From the NCBI GenBank assembly GCA_034359265.1, contig CP136890.1, forward strand, positions 94,761,501-94,825,500: DNA of 64,000 bases, read 5' to 3'. The stretch's first letter is position 1. Every line of letters begins with the position of its first letter. Made by a program: the position numbers and the translations under genes. The notes under the pieces were generated by a model. That model was not told where the DNA came from. It saw nothing but the letters and a program-made list of their open reading frames with translations, and did not search any database. Origin of the DNA: Canna indica (Eukaryota > Streptophyta > Magnoliopsida > Zingiberales > Cannaceae). This document shows, one piece after another, positions 11,180 through 21,513 of the stretch.

Positions 11180-11669
11180 TAAGGGTGTGTCGGGCACCAC
11201 ATAGACTCAAAATTAATTAAAACTTACTTGATCGAATAAATTTTGAGTAGATTCGAATTAAATTTGAGTATGATCCAGCATAAAAATTAAAAAATTAGTT
11301 AAAATTTATTTTAATTTCGGATCCAACACATTAAGTATCCAGAATCGAAATCAAAATCGATACTCGAAACTTATATATTGAAATTCCTAAACTTGTAAAT
11401 GAACAAATTCCAACGTAATACCCAAAACCTATAAATAAATAAATTCTCACAAGATACTCACATTTACGGCTTCCAACTAGGTTTCTGAAACCTATAAATG
11501 ACCATATTCTAACAGAATATTTAGAATTTCTACTACACCATATATAGGTTCTAATTCTAAGTTTTAACATGATAGAGTTCGGATTCAAAACTAGAAACTA
11601 ATTTTATACATGATAAAATTTGGGTATCATACAAAAAATTGGATACCGAATTGAATCCGTTCATCCCTA
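11180..11669. mobile_element. hAT-like MITE, near-perfect 8-bp TSD
   Basis: The left end TAAGGGTGTGTCGG and the reverse complement of the right end, TAGGGATGAACGG, are weak inverted repeats. The flanking 8-mers are CTTTCTGT (11172-11179) and CTTTCTCT (11670-11677), one mismatch. The interior contains several degenerate copies of an ACCTATAAAT-type phrase. The boundary call rests mainly on the flanks. Confidence 0.55.
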
Positions 11670-12049
11670 CTTTCTCTTTTTGTTCATTTTGCTTTCTATT
11701 TTGAGGAGATAGCTAAGCTTGAACTTGAAGAGACCCGTAATAGCATGCATTTAATTATTTCCAAAAAAGTACTTAATTCCTTATAAAGAGGGATTTCCCC
11801 AAATTAAAATTAATAGAAGGACAGCAGTACCATTTCATATAAACATTAACTTAGAGAGAAAGTTGTAGTGTATAAGTGATGCATTTCTGGCTTAATCAAG
11901 ACAATCAATATTTATAGATTAAATATGAGTTGATATTTTTGAATGACCATTTTTTATAATTTATCTTATTAATTACAAAATAAATATGTTATTATTTATA
12001 TATATCATGGTTCAAAATTTAAATCCGCATTCATTTTACCCCGACTTAA

Positions 12050-12264
12050 TTAATAGGCTTAATTATATTTTTGGTCTCCTAAAATATCATATGTTTTTTC
12101 ATTTAGTCTCTCAAAAATTATTTTTATTTTCGTTTGGTCCATCAGTTAATTTTTCGTTAACTTTTATTGTTAAGTACAAACATGACAATGCTGACATGGA
12201 TTAAAGTGGACCAAACAGAAAAATAAAATATTTTAAAGGACTAGATGAATAAAATACTTTATAT
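12050..12264. repeat. Possible small foldback element
   Basis: The left part TTTTTGGTCTCCTAAAATAT is loosely complementary to the right part ATATTTTAAAGGACTAGATG. This resembles the common plant MITE type that reads 'tttggtccct' inward from each end. I could not define a target duplication. Confidence 0.3.
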
Positions 12265-13440
12265 ATTATTATGCTTTGAGTTATTAAAATATATATTATT
12301 ATGCTTTAGGAAAAAAGTAATTAAATTTTAATTAAAGTTAATATATTTTATCTTGCTCGACTAACATCACCACAAGTGTTCCAAAATGGCTCAATCCTAA
12401 AGAAATACTTTTGCATGTGCTGGTGAGGCTCAACTTCGATTCAATCTGACTCGATCAGCTTAGTCAGATCATATCGTCAACTAGGTCGTTGCCAAATAGG
12501 CTATCCACCTTCAAGTAACCAAGTTTGCGAGAGTTAATCGAAAGGCACACTTCGATCCAACAAGATTAGGTCGAAGACAAATTCGATCAAACATACATAA
12601 GTAATCGTTGGAGTTATGCTCTGAATTACCTTTTGACGATTAGTTTAGTTTGAAAAAGAAAAAGAAAGTAATGCTAAAAAATAGATTGAATTTTTAAAAA
12701 AATAACATTTCTTACCTTAATATTTTGCTCTAATTTACTAACATAACTTTTACTTTATCGATTATTCCTAATATATCAATGATATTTGAATCTACCTAAT
12801 AATTATTCCATTTATTTGGCTCATTATGGATTTAATTTAGATCACTTGATTAGTGAGGAATGTATGGACCAATCAAATGATGTAGCTTAGATTGGTTCAA
12901 CTTGTACATGTACCAATATCATCTCATTGGATGACCAATGTGCTTTCTACTACACCCAACAAGGACTTAAACATTAATCATTTTAAAGCAAAATGGTGAT
13001 GAATATTTTGTTTTTATAAAAATAAACACAATAAAAAGGTCATATTCCACTCATCAGTCGAGTAGAGGGGGTAGCAGACTTATCGTCGTACACCTCTCGC
13101 CTTCCGGTAGAGTAAAATCATATTATCCCGAGTTTTCAACATTTTATTAATCTCATTTAAGTAAAATACAAAGTCCCAAATGGTGATGAATAAACTACAG
13201 CACAATGAAATTGCTTACAAATAAAGAAAAAGCTAACTTAATTGCATACAAAAGCTCAAATTTGATATATGCTCCCACACTTGAAAAGAAGAGCCAAGTC
13301 TCAATTTCATCCCACCTTTGCTTATCCCCATATTTCCATAGGATATTCTCCAAGCTTGCTTTTGTACTTGTAATCAATACACACATCCCCAATTATTTTT
13401 CTTTTAGTTCTCCCACTCTATCTCTAAACCTTCAAAAAGT
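12265..13440. other. Intergenic, nothing recognised
   Basis: Low-GC DNA with a GC-richer patch at 12355-12600. No coding signature or repeat boundary is seen. The last part is presumably the distal promoter of the FLZ gene. Confidence 0.4.
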
Positions 13441-13442
13441 TG

Positions 13443-13582
13443 AATTGAGAGAGAGAGAGAGAGATGTGAGTGGGAGTGGAAGTGAAAAGGTGAAAATCTC
13501 TCTCTCTCTCTCTCTCTCCATTGTTTATGGCAGGGGAAGGGTTGTGTGTATAAATTTAGAAGGCAGAAGCTCCATATAAATA
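13443..13582 (+). promoter_or_regulatory. Core promoter of the FLZ gene: GA/CT tracts and TATA box
   Basis: A (GA)n tract at about 13447-13463 and a (TC)n tract at about 13497-13519 lie just upstream of TATAAATA at 13575-13582. The TATA box predicts a transcription start near 13605-13615, about 80 bp before the ATG at 13693. The GA and CT tracts are opposite in strand and could pair. Plant GA-repeat binding proteins recognise such tracts, but their role here is inferred. Confidence 0.6.
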
Positions 13583-13692
13583 CCTCCCATTTTGCTCTCC
13601 GAGAGCCGGAGCTTCACAGCACAAGTATTCAAAGGGGGCTCTGTTTACAGCATTAATCCGAAGACCCCCGAAGAAGCTGTGGGCCTGTGGCC

Positions 13693-16410
13693 ATGCCGTG
13701 CTCCGCCAACCAGCAGAGGAGCTCCTTCGCAAAGCTCGCTCTTTTCTTCGGTTTCGGCGACTCCTCTGCCGCGGTCACCTTCCCGATCGCCGCTCGATCC
13801 TCCCACAGCTTCGCCGCGGACGGCAGCGCCATCGGCCTCGGCATCGTCGCAGAAATGGGCGCCGGCGTTACTGACGCCGCAGGGCACCCGGTGGTGGTCG
13901 GGTTCGCCCGAACAGGGGCGGCGGCCAAGGCGGAGAAGCGGCGCGTCCCGCCGGTGGAGGAGATGGAACTCTCGGAGAGCTATACCTGCGTGATCGCTTA
14001 CCACCGGGGACACCCTGTTAAGAGAGGGATATATTACGGCGACGGGGATGACGGCATTGTGATCGAGCTCCGGGGTAAGGAGGTGGTGCTTTTTGAGTTG
14101 TCGACTCCACCTCCGCCGTTGGAGGTGGTGGTGCCGCCATTCCAGGTCGGCGAGGTACTGAGGCGCTGCTTCCGCTGCAAGAAGGAGCTTGACGGGCTCG
14201 ACATCTACATGTTCAGGTAAATTTTGTGTTGATGTGTGTATATATTCCATCGATTTGTTGGTACATTTTGATGCTTGATTTTATGAATTCGCCTAAGGTT
14301 TCCTGCTATTTTTTGTGACTTTGTAAATTTTGATCTTCAAAAGTTGCTATGAATACTTTGGGAGTTCTAATTTCTACCAATCATAGTGAATGGCGTTTAA
14401 CCTCATCGATCAACCTTCCTCGATGCACAGCTTGGTGTGCTTAGTCGACCACCGCACATCTCGTCTTCTTTTATCTTCTAAAGGCAGTAGAGGCGGCATG
14501 CATGTCGCGATTAATTTGTGCATGTTACCATTTTCATAAATATGAATCCATGCCGACATACATGGTCTACAATAAATTGCATGTAGCAAGTGATGTGGAG
14601 TAAATCTAGCAAAATATTTACATGAATGTGTTCTTGTATAATCTATGGAAGTGTTTCAGATATTCTTGGCTTTTGGTGGCATCTTTTCCGAGTATGAATT
14701 TTAGCTACTCTGTATCTTCAATCTGGATGGTAAATTTGAAATTTTCTTTGAATTCTTCCATGGATTGTTCATTCTTATATTTGAATAGAGATCCCGTCAA
14801 TGGGGGGAGCTACAATCACTGATGTATCCATGTCGAGGTATTTTGAATCCAGTATCTCGTTAAGAAGAGTATATCATTAAACTTTTTTCTTTAGAGGATG
14901 AGGAGGTCAGATACCTCAATTCATTTCAGAGTAGATCACTATCTTAAAAATCTCATGCTTATGGATGAAAAACATTATTTGCAAGAAAACTATATCCTGT
15001 TAAAAATCCTTTTCTAGTAGCTGCCCTAATTTGGTAAATTCAGTAGCATATGATTCTTCAATGTTATCCGGACCCATTCATTTTCTTGATTTTCACCAAA
15101 TACACTCTGTTCACATCATAGGAAAGAAATAATGGAGGTAAATTGTCTCAAGACCTGTGAGTGAAAAGGCAACAAAATAAAAAATGTTAAACAAATGAGC
15201 TGCACAGACTAAATATAAAAAGTAAAGCCCTTGATTTCTCATGAACAAGTTTTTCCATTCAGCCAATTTACAAGAATGTGTCATCATTTACATATTGTTA
15301 TTTGCCTCTTATAAGTGATGGCTAGCTCTGAAAAGATCATGTATTAGCATGTAGGATTCACTAGCTTCAGCATTGTATTTTTGGGTTAATCTTAATTACA
15401 TTTATTTTTGCTGAGAGGAATTGCAATCACTAAGAATGGACCAGATGAAATGCACATTTTGTAATTTTAATTTTTAAACTTCCGTACCAGGACACGGAAT
15501 GAGTCCCTGCAACATGATGTTGGATTGCCATATCATGCTTCATTATCTTGCAAGGTTTTGCATTTTGCCTGTCAGTATGAACTTGCCTGCCTGAGTTTTT
15601 ATTTTCTCTGTTATTCGAGTTTGATTCATTTGATACATTGTTGACAGACTACTGAAAAGCAATAACTGTTAGCAATTGATTTTTTCATGAATGTATTGGG
15701 TTTAGATTTTTCTATATTACTTAAGTTGGAGTTTGTTCTTCTCACATTTTGTGAATAGAAGTTGAATGTATGGTTAGGAATACATCTGCTCAGTTTTTCC
15801 ACATCCTACTAAACCATTTCAAAATTCACCTTCTACTGGCTGTTGTTATCAATTTTAACAAGTCCAAAGAGAGTTTATGCACATCCACTAATAGCTGCTA
15901 ATTTGTGTGTTCAAGTTAGGTACCTATTGATTCACGTGGCAACGCTGTTTTAAAACAATTAAACTATTTTACTATCTCTCATTGCTTAAAGGTACCTGTT
16001 GCGCTTAGGGTCAGTTTTGATATTTGAATTATCTGAAATCGTCAGAAAACTATCAGTGTACAGCATGGCCTTTCAGTCATATTGTTTTAATTCTTAAAAT
16101 GGTCGCTCTTAGTTTCGCAAAAGAATTCCATATATTGGTCCTTTGATGCCATTGAAATGCATGAGATCATATACAAATAGAATTTGGGAAAATATACTAG
16201 ATCTTTGTTTACTTCAATTCAAGGGTATTTCTGAATGTATAGACATTCTTATTTGGATCACTGTTATTTCTTTAGATGTTTAGTTATTACTCTTCCGCGG
16301 ATACATATAAATGCTTATTTTGTGCATCTGTGCCACAGTATAATTAGGTGAAAAGTGCAGCCACAACGTCACAATTTTGTACTAGCCTGCAAAATAGATT
16401 AGAAATCCAA

Positions 16411-16442
<32 letters not shown>

Positions 16443-16979
16443 AGTGAAATTACACTGACCCCCCTGAGGTTTAGTGAAATTACACTGACCCCCTCTCTAT
16501 TTGTCCAAGTTACAATCACCTCCCCTGAGTAACTTTTGAGTAATTTTTTTAGGGGAGATTTGTGTAATATTTTACAAAACTCAGGGGAGATTTGTGTAAT
16601 CTTATTTCGTAATAGGGGAGGTTTGTGTAATCTTTTACAATACTCAGGAGAGTTTATAAGATAAAATTACAAATAGAAGGGAGGTCAATGTAATTTCACT
16701 AAACTTCAAGGGAGGTCAGTGTAATTTACCCAAATCCAAATGTTTCCTTGATGTTTCAAAATTTTCCCTTCTGCTAATGCTATGTCTGCACTGATCAGCG
16801 TTCTCTTCTTCCGTCTTTCATGTTGCAGGGGAGAGAAAGCCTTCTGTAGCCCGGAATGTCGATGCCAACACATTGTCCTCAATGAGCAAAACGAAAATGG
16901 AGTGAAAGAAAATCATCAGCATCCTCTTACTCCTTCCCCTGCTCCTCCACTCCTCGCAGCTGAAATTGTAAGGGGTTAA
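13693..16979 (+). CDS. FCS-like zinc finger (FLZ/DUF581) protein
   Basis: Two exons, 13693-14216 and 16829-16979, encode 224 residues; the junction splits an Arg codon and keeps the frame. The FLZ domain spans residues about 150-195. Its zinc ligands would be Cys159, Cys162, Cys181 and Cys185 (CFRC ... FCSPEC), with the DIYMFRGEKAFCS signature crossing the intron, as is usual in this family. A second conserved patch, ELSESYTCVIAYHRG (residues 92-106), is typical of FLZ proteins. These proteins are plant-specific adaptors that bind SnRK1 kinase subunits and help tune energy and stress signalling. The N terminus (residues 1-90) is Ala/Gly/Ser-rich and probably disordered. Exon 1 is GC-rich and exon 2 is not. 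The start is the first in-frame ATG after a TATA box. The 2.6-kb intron contains a MITE. The family call is firm; the paralogue is not identified. Confidence 0.92.
16412..16731. mobile_element. Mutator-like MITE in FLZ intron, 9-bp TSD
   Basis: The terminal inverted repeats are GGGTAAATTACACTGACCTC and its near-complement ending TGTAATTTACCC. Flanks are perfect 9-bp direct repeats AAATCCAAA (16403-16411 and 16732-16740), the size made by Mutator-like transposases. The left arm contains about three copies of an ACACTGACC..CTGAGGTTTAG unit, and the right arm about three of GGGGAGATTTGTGTAATC. A shorter relative is at 58635-58855. Confidence 0.85.
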
Positions 16980-17250
16980 AACTTAAAACCACAAAAACTA
17001 TGAAACTAAAATGAACTAAAAGATAGAAAACCAAAATTTGTAGAGCAGAGGGAGAGAATAATCATTTTTGCTGGCAGTAGAATCAAAGAGAGTCCATCTC
17101 CTGCTGATCTCTTGTAATTAAAGGGCTATGACAAACTCTGAGTTCCTGAGTTCTGATTTAATGAAACATAATGAGGGGTTTTGGATAGTTTCTGTGCCTC
17201 ACAATTTTTTTGCTAATTTGTCTAGATTCTTACAAGAGGGTGTTAGTATG
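16980..17250 (+). other. Probable 3' UTR of the FLZ gene
   Basis: AT-rich transcribed-type sequence follows the stop codon. AATGAAAC near 17160 could serve as a plant near-upstream polyadenylation element. The exact end cannot be set from sequence. Confidence 0.35.
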
Positions 17251-18632
17251 AAGATTCCAGCATGTTAAAGTGCAAATTGGTAGGTTCTGTATGCCATGGA
17301 AAAGAATTCCAGGCATTTTAGCATTTATATGCTGCTACTTGTATTGTTCTACAGTTATCCTTCGCAGGCGTCCCCATGATAATAATGTGTTATGCTCTGG
17401 CATTATTTTCATTCATTGACCAAGTCAACGCCAACGACCAAGGTTTGCTGCTAATACGCGAATGCGATGGATATCTGCACAAGAGAATCATTTCATTAAT
17501 AATTCAATTGCCAGGAACGCGTGGAATTTGCTTTTCTTCTCCATATTCAACAAGGAATGACCATCTTTTTGTAATTTGGACCAATAAAACACATAATTAG
17601 TTGGTTCCATCCCAGGAAATTAGGCGAAGCTAAGAAGATTGTGCAGTTCATGTGACCAAGGCCAACTTTTTTTTTGCATTAGTATCTTTCTTTTTTATCT
17701 CGCCCAGTCCTGCATTGATCACGAGATAAGCACTCAAACGAACATGATTCACCCACCATTCAAACATTATCTTCATCCAATCCACACTATTACCGTTGTA
17801 TAATAATTATGTTTTTGTTAAATAAAATAATTGACTAGCCGTGTCCAGAACGCAAGGAATTGTTCTCGGAAATTTTTTGTCCCGTTCGAGCAAGTCGCAC
17901 GCCTAACATTCCTCTCACAAAGTATAGATGTTCACTCGTCACGTTACCTTCCATGCTAACTACGGAAGCAATGGCTCCACCAACCTCTCCAATCACAAGC
18001 CAGGTATCTTTAGCGGGTTCCAAGTTTTGGGATCCCAATCCAGTCACAGAAAAAACGTGGACCTTGTGATATGTCGTCGCAGGTGGGGCGAATGGCATGA
18101 GCTCTTGCAAAAACCCAAGGGCCAGTGAGTCTCCGTGTCATGCACACAGCTTATGCCCACCTGTACTTGTGACCATTTTTAATACCCCGCACCGACGCAC
18201 CACACGCCTCCCCACCAAAATCTTCACAACGCATGTGGAGCCCGCATTTAGCGTTCCAGCGAGCCCCACGTACACCACCGTGTGTTTCTGTCGGTGAAAA
18301 AGTGGGGCACCCCGCACCCGTTGAATCTTAGGATCCGCGTCCATCTCGGACTTTATTTATTTAGAATTTAAATAACCTACTTAAAATAATGAATAAACCA
18401 TGCATGCTCCAAAAACCAACGCGCCACATATACACCAGAACGCGTCCAGGTTCAATGTATCTGATCGGCTCCGTAAATCCGCAACCATTGCGGGTGGCAT
18501 GAATTTGCAATTAGCTAAAAGTACGGAAATAACCTTAGGGCTTCTTCTACTATTATTATAAAGGGTAAGAGAGGAAGTTAACGAGGGTGATTTGGTAATT
18601 GAATACAAAGCACGGCTATCACCGTTCACGGC
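17251..18632. other. Intergenic between FLZ and GGCT genes
   Basis: A stretch at about 17835-18345 is clearly less AT-rich than its surroundings and contains CACGTAC and several CACC/GTGGG motifs. It holds overlapping open frames on both strands (for example 18110-17835 on -, 91 codons) with no family I recognise. It is most simply read as distal promoter of the GGCT gene or a gene relic. Confidence 0.4.
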
Positions 18633-18640
18633 TATAAATA
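18633..18640 (+). promoter_or_regulatory. TATA box of the GGCT gene
   Basis: TATAAATA in the context GGCTATAAATAAGAG predicts transcription from about 18665. This fits a 5'UTR exon of about 200 nt ending at the splice donor at 18868. Confidence 0.6.
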
Positions 18641-18664
18641 AGAGCTCATCCGCAGCTTCGTTTC

Positions 18665-19399
18665 CCCACCACCGAAATATTGACCCGCGCAAAACCCTTT
18701 GAAGCCCTCGATCGATCCCTCTTCGGTCTCTCGATCCGTCTCCGGCGCCGCGGAGATTGATCTGTGAGATCGAGAGTTCTTGATTCGAAGAGGAGGATCC
18801 GAATCTGCTCCTCCTTTGTTGGGTTCTGTCTTCGTCGGATTCTCTTCTTCACTCAGATCTCGTTTAGGTAAGGCTATTATGTTCTCATTATTACAGTTTA
18901 CAGGCATTTGGCTCTGGCAGTCTGTTCTAGTGTTTCGATGTCCTGATTTGAGTTTTTTGTTTTGAAAAGATGCGGTTTCAAAGATTCACCAAATGCAGAG
19001 GATATAATGGTTTCCATGAAAAATGCCATCTTTGACAGTTGAAAGAATCTTATCTTTTTTATAAAGATCTTTTTTTCTTCTTCTTTGTTTATTTTCTTTC
19101 TAATCAACGTTCTTTGATCTAATGTTGCAATTAAAATGCCTAGAAAATAGCTATTTTGAAGTTCTTTTCCTTCTCGAAATCATTCTTATGATGCCCTTTC
19201 CTGCGAGATCTAATACAATGCTTTGTGCCATCTTTTAGTCCATCATATTAATTCTGGCTATCAAATCGGTTGGTGATTATCAAAGGCTGACCTGTTATTT
19301 ATCTTGATCGATTCATACTATTAGCTTTTTTTATTCATTAGGGATATGGTACTCAAATAATCACTTTACATTACATGGTTATGAATGCAGGATCTGAAA
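18665..19399 (+). other. 5' UTR of the GGCT gene with intron 18868-19390
   Basis: The leader exon ends TTTAG before GTAAGG (donor at 18868). The acceptor GAATGCAG ends at 19390, leaving nine untranslated bases before the ATG at 19400. An ATG at 19385 would be in frame but lies inside the intron. 5'UTR introns near the start codon often raise expression in plants; that effect is inferred. Confidence 0.6.
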
Positions 19400-20892
19400 A
19401 TGGTGCTTTGGGTTTTCGGCTATGGATCTCTGGTTTGGAATCCCGGATTCGATTTTGATGAAAAGATAATAGGTTACATCAAGGACTACAGTCGTGTGTT
19501 TGATCTAGGTAAGGTCTTTGAAGGAAATATCAAACGCCTATTTTCTTATTTCAAAAGTGCCTCTTGGTTAATATTTTGCGGCAAGAATTTGACGTTGACT
19601 TTGCTTCTTCTGCCAGCCTGCATAGATCACAGGGGTACACCTGAGAATCCAGCAAGAACTTGCACATTGGAACCTAAAGAGGGAGCCATTTGCGTAAGTA
19701 GATTCTTCTCTTCGCTTATCCAGTTATTTTGGATATCTAACATTTGCTTTAGTTGATTACGAGTGTATATAGGTTTCAAATCATCTAACCATACTCGAGT
19801 TTGGGCCACAAGGCACAACTTCACATTTCCTTTTCTGATAGCATGATGCATTTAACCATTGGGTTTGGTTGATCATTAAAGTATTCATTAAATTTTTTAT
19901 TATTGAGTTATGTTATAAATCTTAGAAAGTAAGTTCATGGTTTTTTTAAATATACTTAATACAATTGTGTACTCATTGAGCGGTTCAATCTATTTCAGTG
20001 GGGTGCTGCCTATTGTGTCAAAGGAGGCATAGAAAAGGAAAAAGAAGCAATGAAGGTAGAATTAAACATCCTCTTGAAAATTTACCATCATACTTTACCC
20101 AATCTTCTGAGTGTTTTCCTTACTTGTCAGTATTTGGAGAGAAGAGAATGCGAGTATGATCAGAAAACTTACCTAGATTTTTACAAGGTAAGTACATCAG
20201 TATTATTCTTTAGCTTAGTTTAAGTATTTCCACTTCTCATTCCTCCTTATTGGTATATAATGTTTAGGAAGGAGAGACTTCTGAACCGGCTGTAATAGGA
20301 GTCTTAGCGTAAGATATTAAGCTGATGCCAAATTTATTCGGACCTTTATGAACATTCTGAGACATGTAATTAATAAATAATTCAATTTTCAGATTTTTAT
20401 CAACAATGGACAAAGAAACGAATAAGTATTACTTGGGTCCAGCTCCCTTGAATGAAATGGCAAGGTGACATACTCTTTAACCTTTGCTTTGTAATTGCTT
20501 TGCGTATATATCCTTTGGTTTCATTGTTTGACCCAAGCTCATTTCACTTCTTCAGACAAATAGCTACAGCAAGTGGACCATGCGGAAACAATAGGGAGTA
20601 TCTCTTTTCGCTGGAGAAGGCAATGTCGGATATAGGTAATGTCAAAGTACTTTATTTTTTGCTCATAAGCATTTTTCTATCTGATGCATGTTTTCAATAA
20701 TTTAGTTGTTAATGTTGTCCAACTATGGCAGGTCATAAAGATGATTATGTTATAGAGCTTGCGCATGAAGTGCGAAAGGTGCTTATTAGTTTGAAACAGA
20801 CAACACCTGTGGTTCATCTGCCCCTCCAGTCCCATGCACCATTTATTCATATCGAATCACTCTCAGAGACTACTGTTGTTGTCGACTCATGA
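19400..20892 (+). CDS. GGCT2: ChaC-like gamma-glutamylcyclotransferase
   Basis: Eight exons fit GT-AG introns in frame: 19400-19508, 19617-19693, 19999-20055, 20131-20187, 20268-20308, 20393-20464, 20556-20635 and 20732-20892. They give 217 residues, the normal length of plant ChaC-type enzymes. The N terminus [14 protein letters not shown] is the signature YGSL nucleotide-independent glutamyl-binding loop. [28 protein letters not shown] and [10 protein letters not shown] follow. The Glu in YLERRE (about residue 84) corresponds to the catalytic acid of the family. The enzyme cleaves glutathione to 5-oxoproline and Cys-Gly in the cytosol, feeding the gamma-glutamyl cycle, and paralogues respond to sulfur shortage and heavy metals. 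No targeting peptide is seen. It converges with the MBD gene, with 620 bp between stop codons. The symbol denotes the subfamily, not a specific paralogue. Confidence 0.93.
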
Positions 20893-21513
20893 CACTTGAA
20901 GTGCTTGAATATCGCTAATTGAGAACCTCTTGAAGGGTTCCATGGATGATACCGCTAATTGAGGTACCACTGACAATTCATGATTGAGGTACCATTGAAA
21001 ATTCTTAGATGAAAAGTTGAGAGATCGATGTGAATTCATTGATTGTATAGTATCGCGTTTATCATTAAAGTGAAACAATAGTTTCATTTGTTTTAATTCT
21101 GGTGCAAATCCCATGGCAGTAGCTGCAGTTATCCAAAATGTTTTGTTGGTGCATTACTGAGTTAATAATGACATGGCTGAGGATATTTCTGCAGTTGCAT
21201 GAAAAATGATGTTTTTTTAATGGAATTGCAAATTGCATATATTCTGGAATGATGTAATATGAGTTCACAATGGCAATTTATTCAACATAATCAACATACG
21301 AACCAAAAGCATCTAGTTATTCTGGCAAAAAGAAGCCTGAGTTTCCCAATGAAAGTTTCAAAACTATCTTGGTGCATTACTGAGTTAATGCCATGAGTTT
21401 TACAATGATTATTTTCTGAAGATCATAAAACGAGCCAATGTCTAGTTGGAGCATTCGCTTATTTACAGAGTTGCAGCCGTTTCATTTAGAAAAGGATCTG
21501 ATTGCCTTCTGTT
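20893..21513. other. Convergent intergenic spacer
   Basis: This holds the 3' UTRs of the GGCT gene (+) and the MBD gene (-). An imperfect direct repeat TTGAGGTACCA..GA..ATTC lies at about 20957-21003. The phrase TTGGTGCATTACTGAGTTAAT occurs twice (about 21146 and 21369), so a short piece was duplicated. Confidence 0.5.

Noticed and set aside
13687..13692. A start two codons earlier for the FLZ protein (GTG GCC ATG).
   Set aside because: GTG is not a normal nuclear start codon; the first ATG is at 13693.
17376..17600. A 74-codon + frame downstream of the FLZ gene.
   Set aside because: No recognisable family and no convincing splice link to FLZ exon 2, which already ends in a stop at 16979.
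19385..19387. An upstream in-frame ATG for the GGCT protein.
   Set aside because: It lies before the CAG acceptor at 19390 and would be spliced out; the family N terminus begins [11 protein letters not shown].
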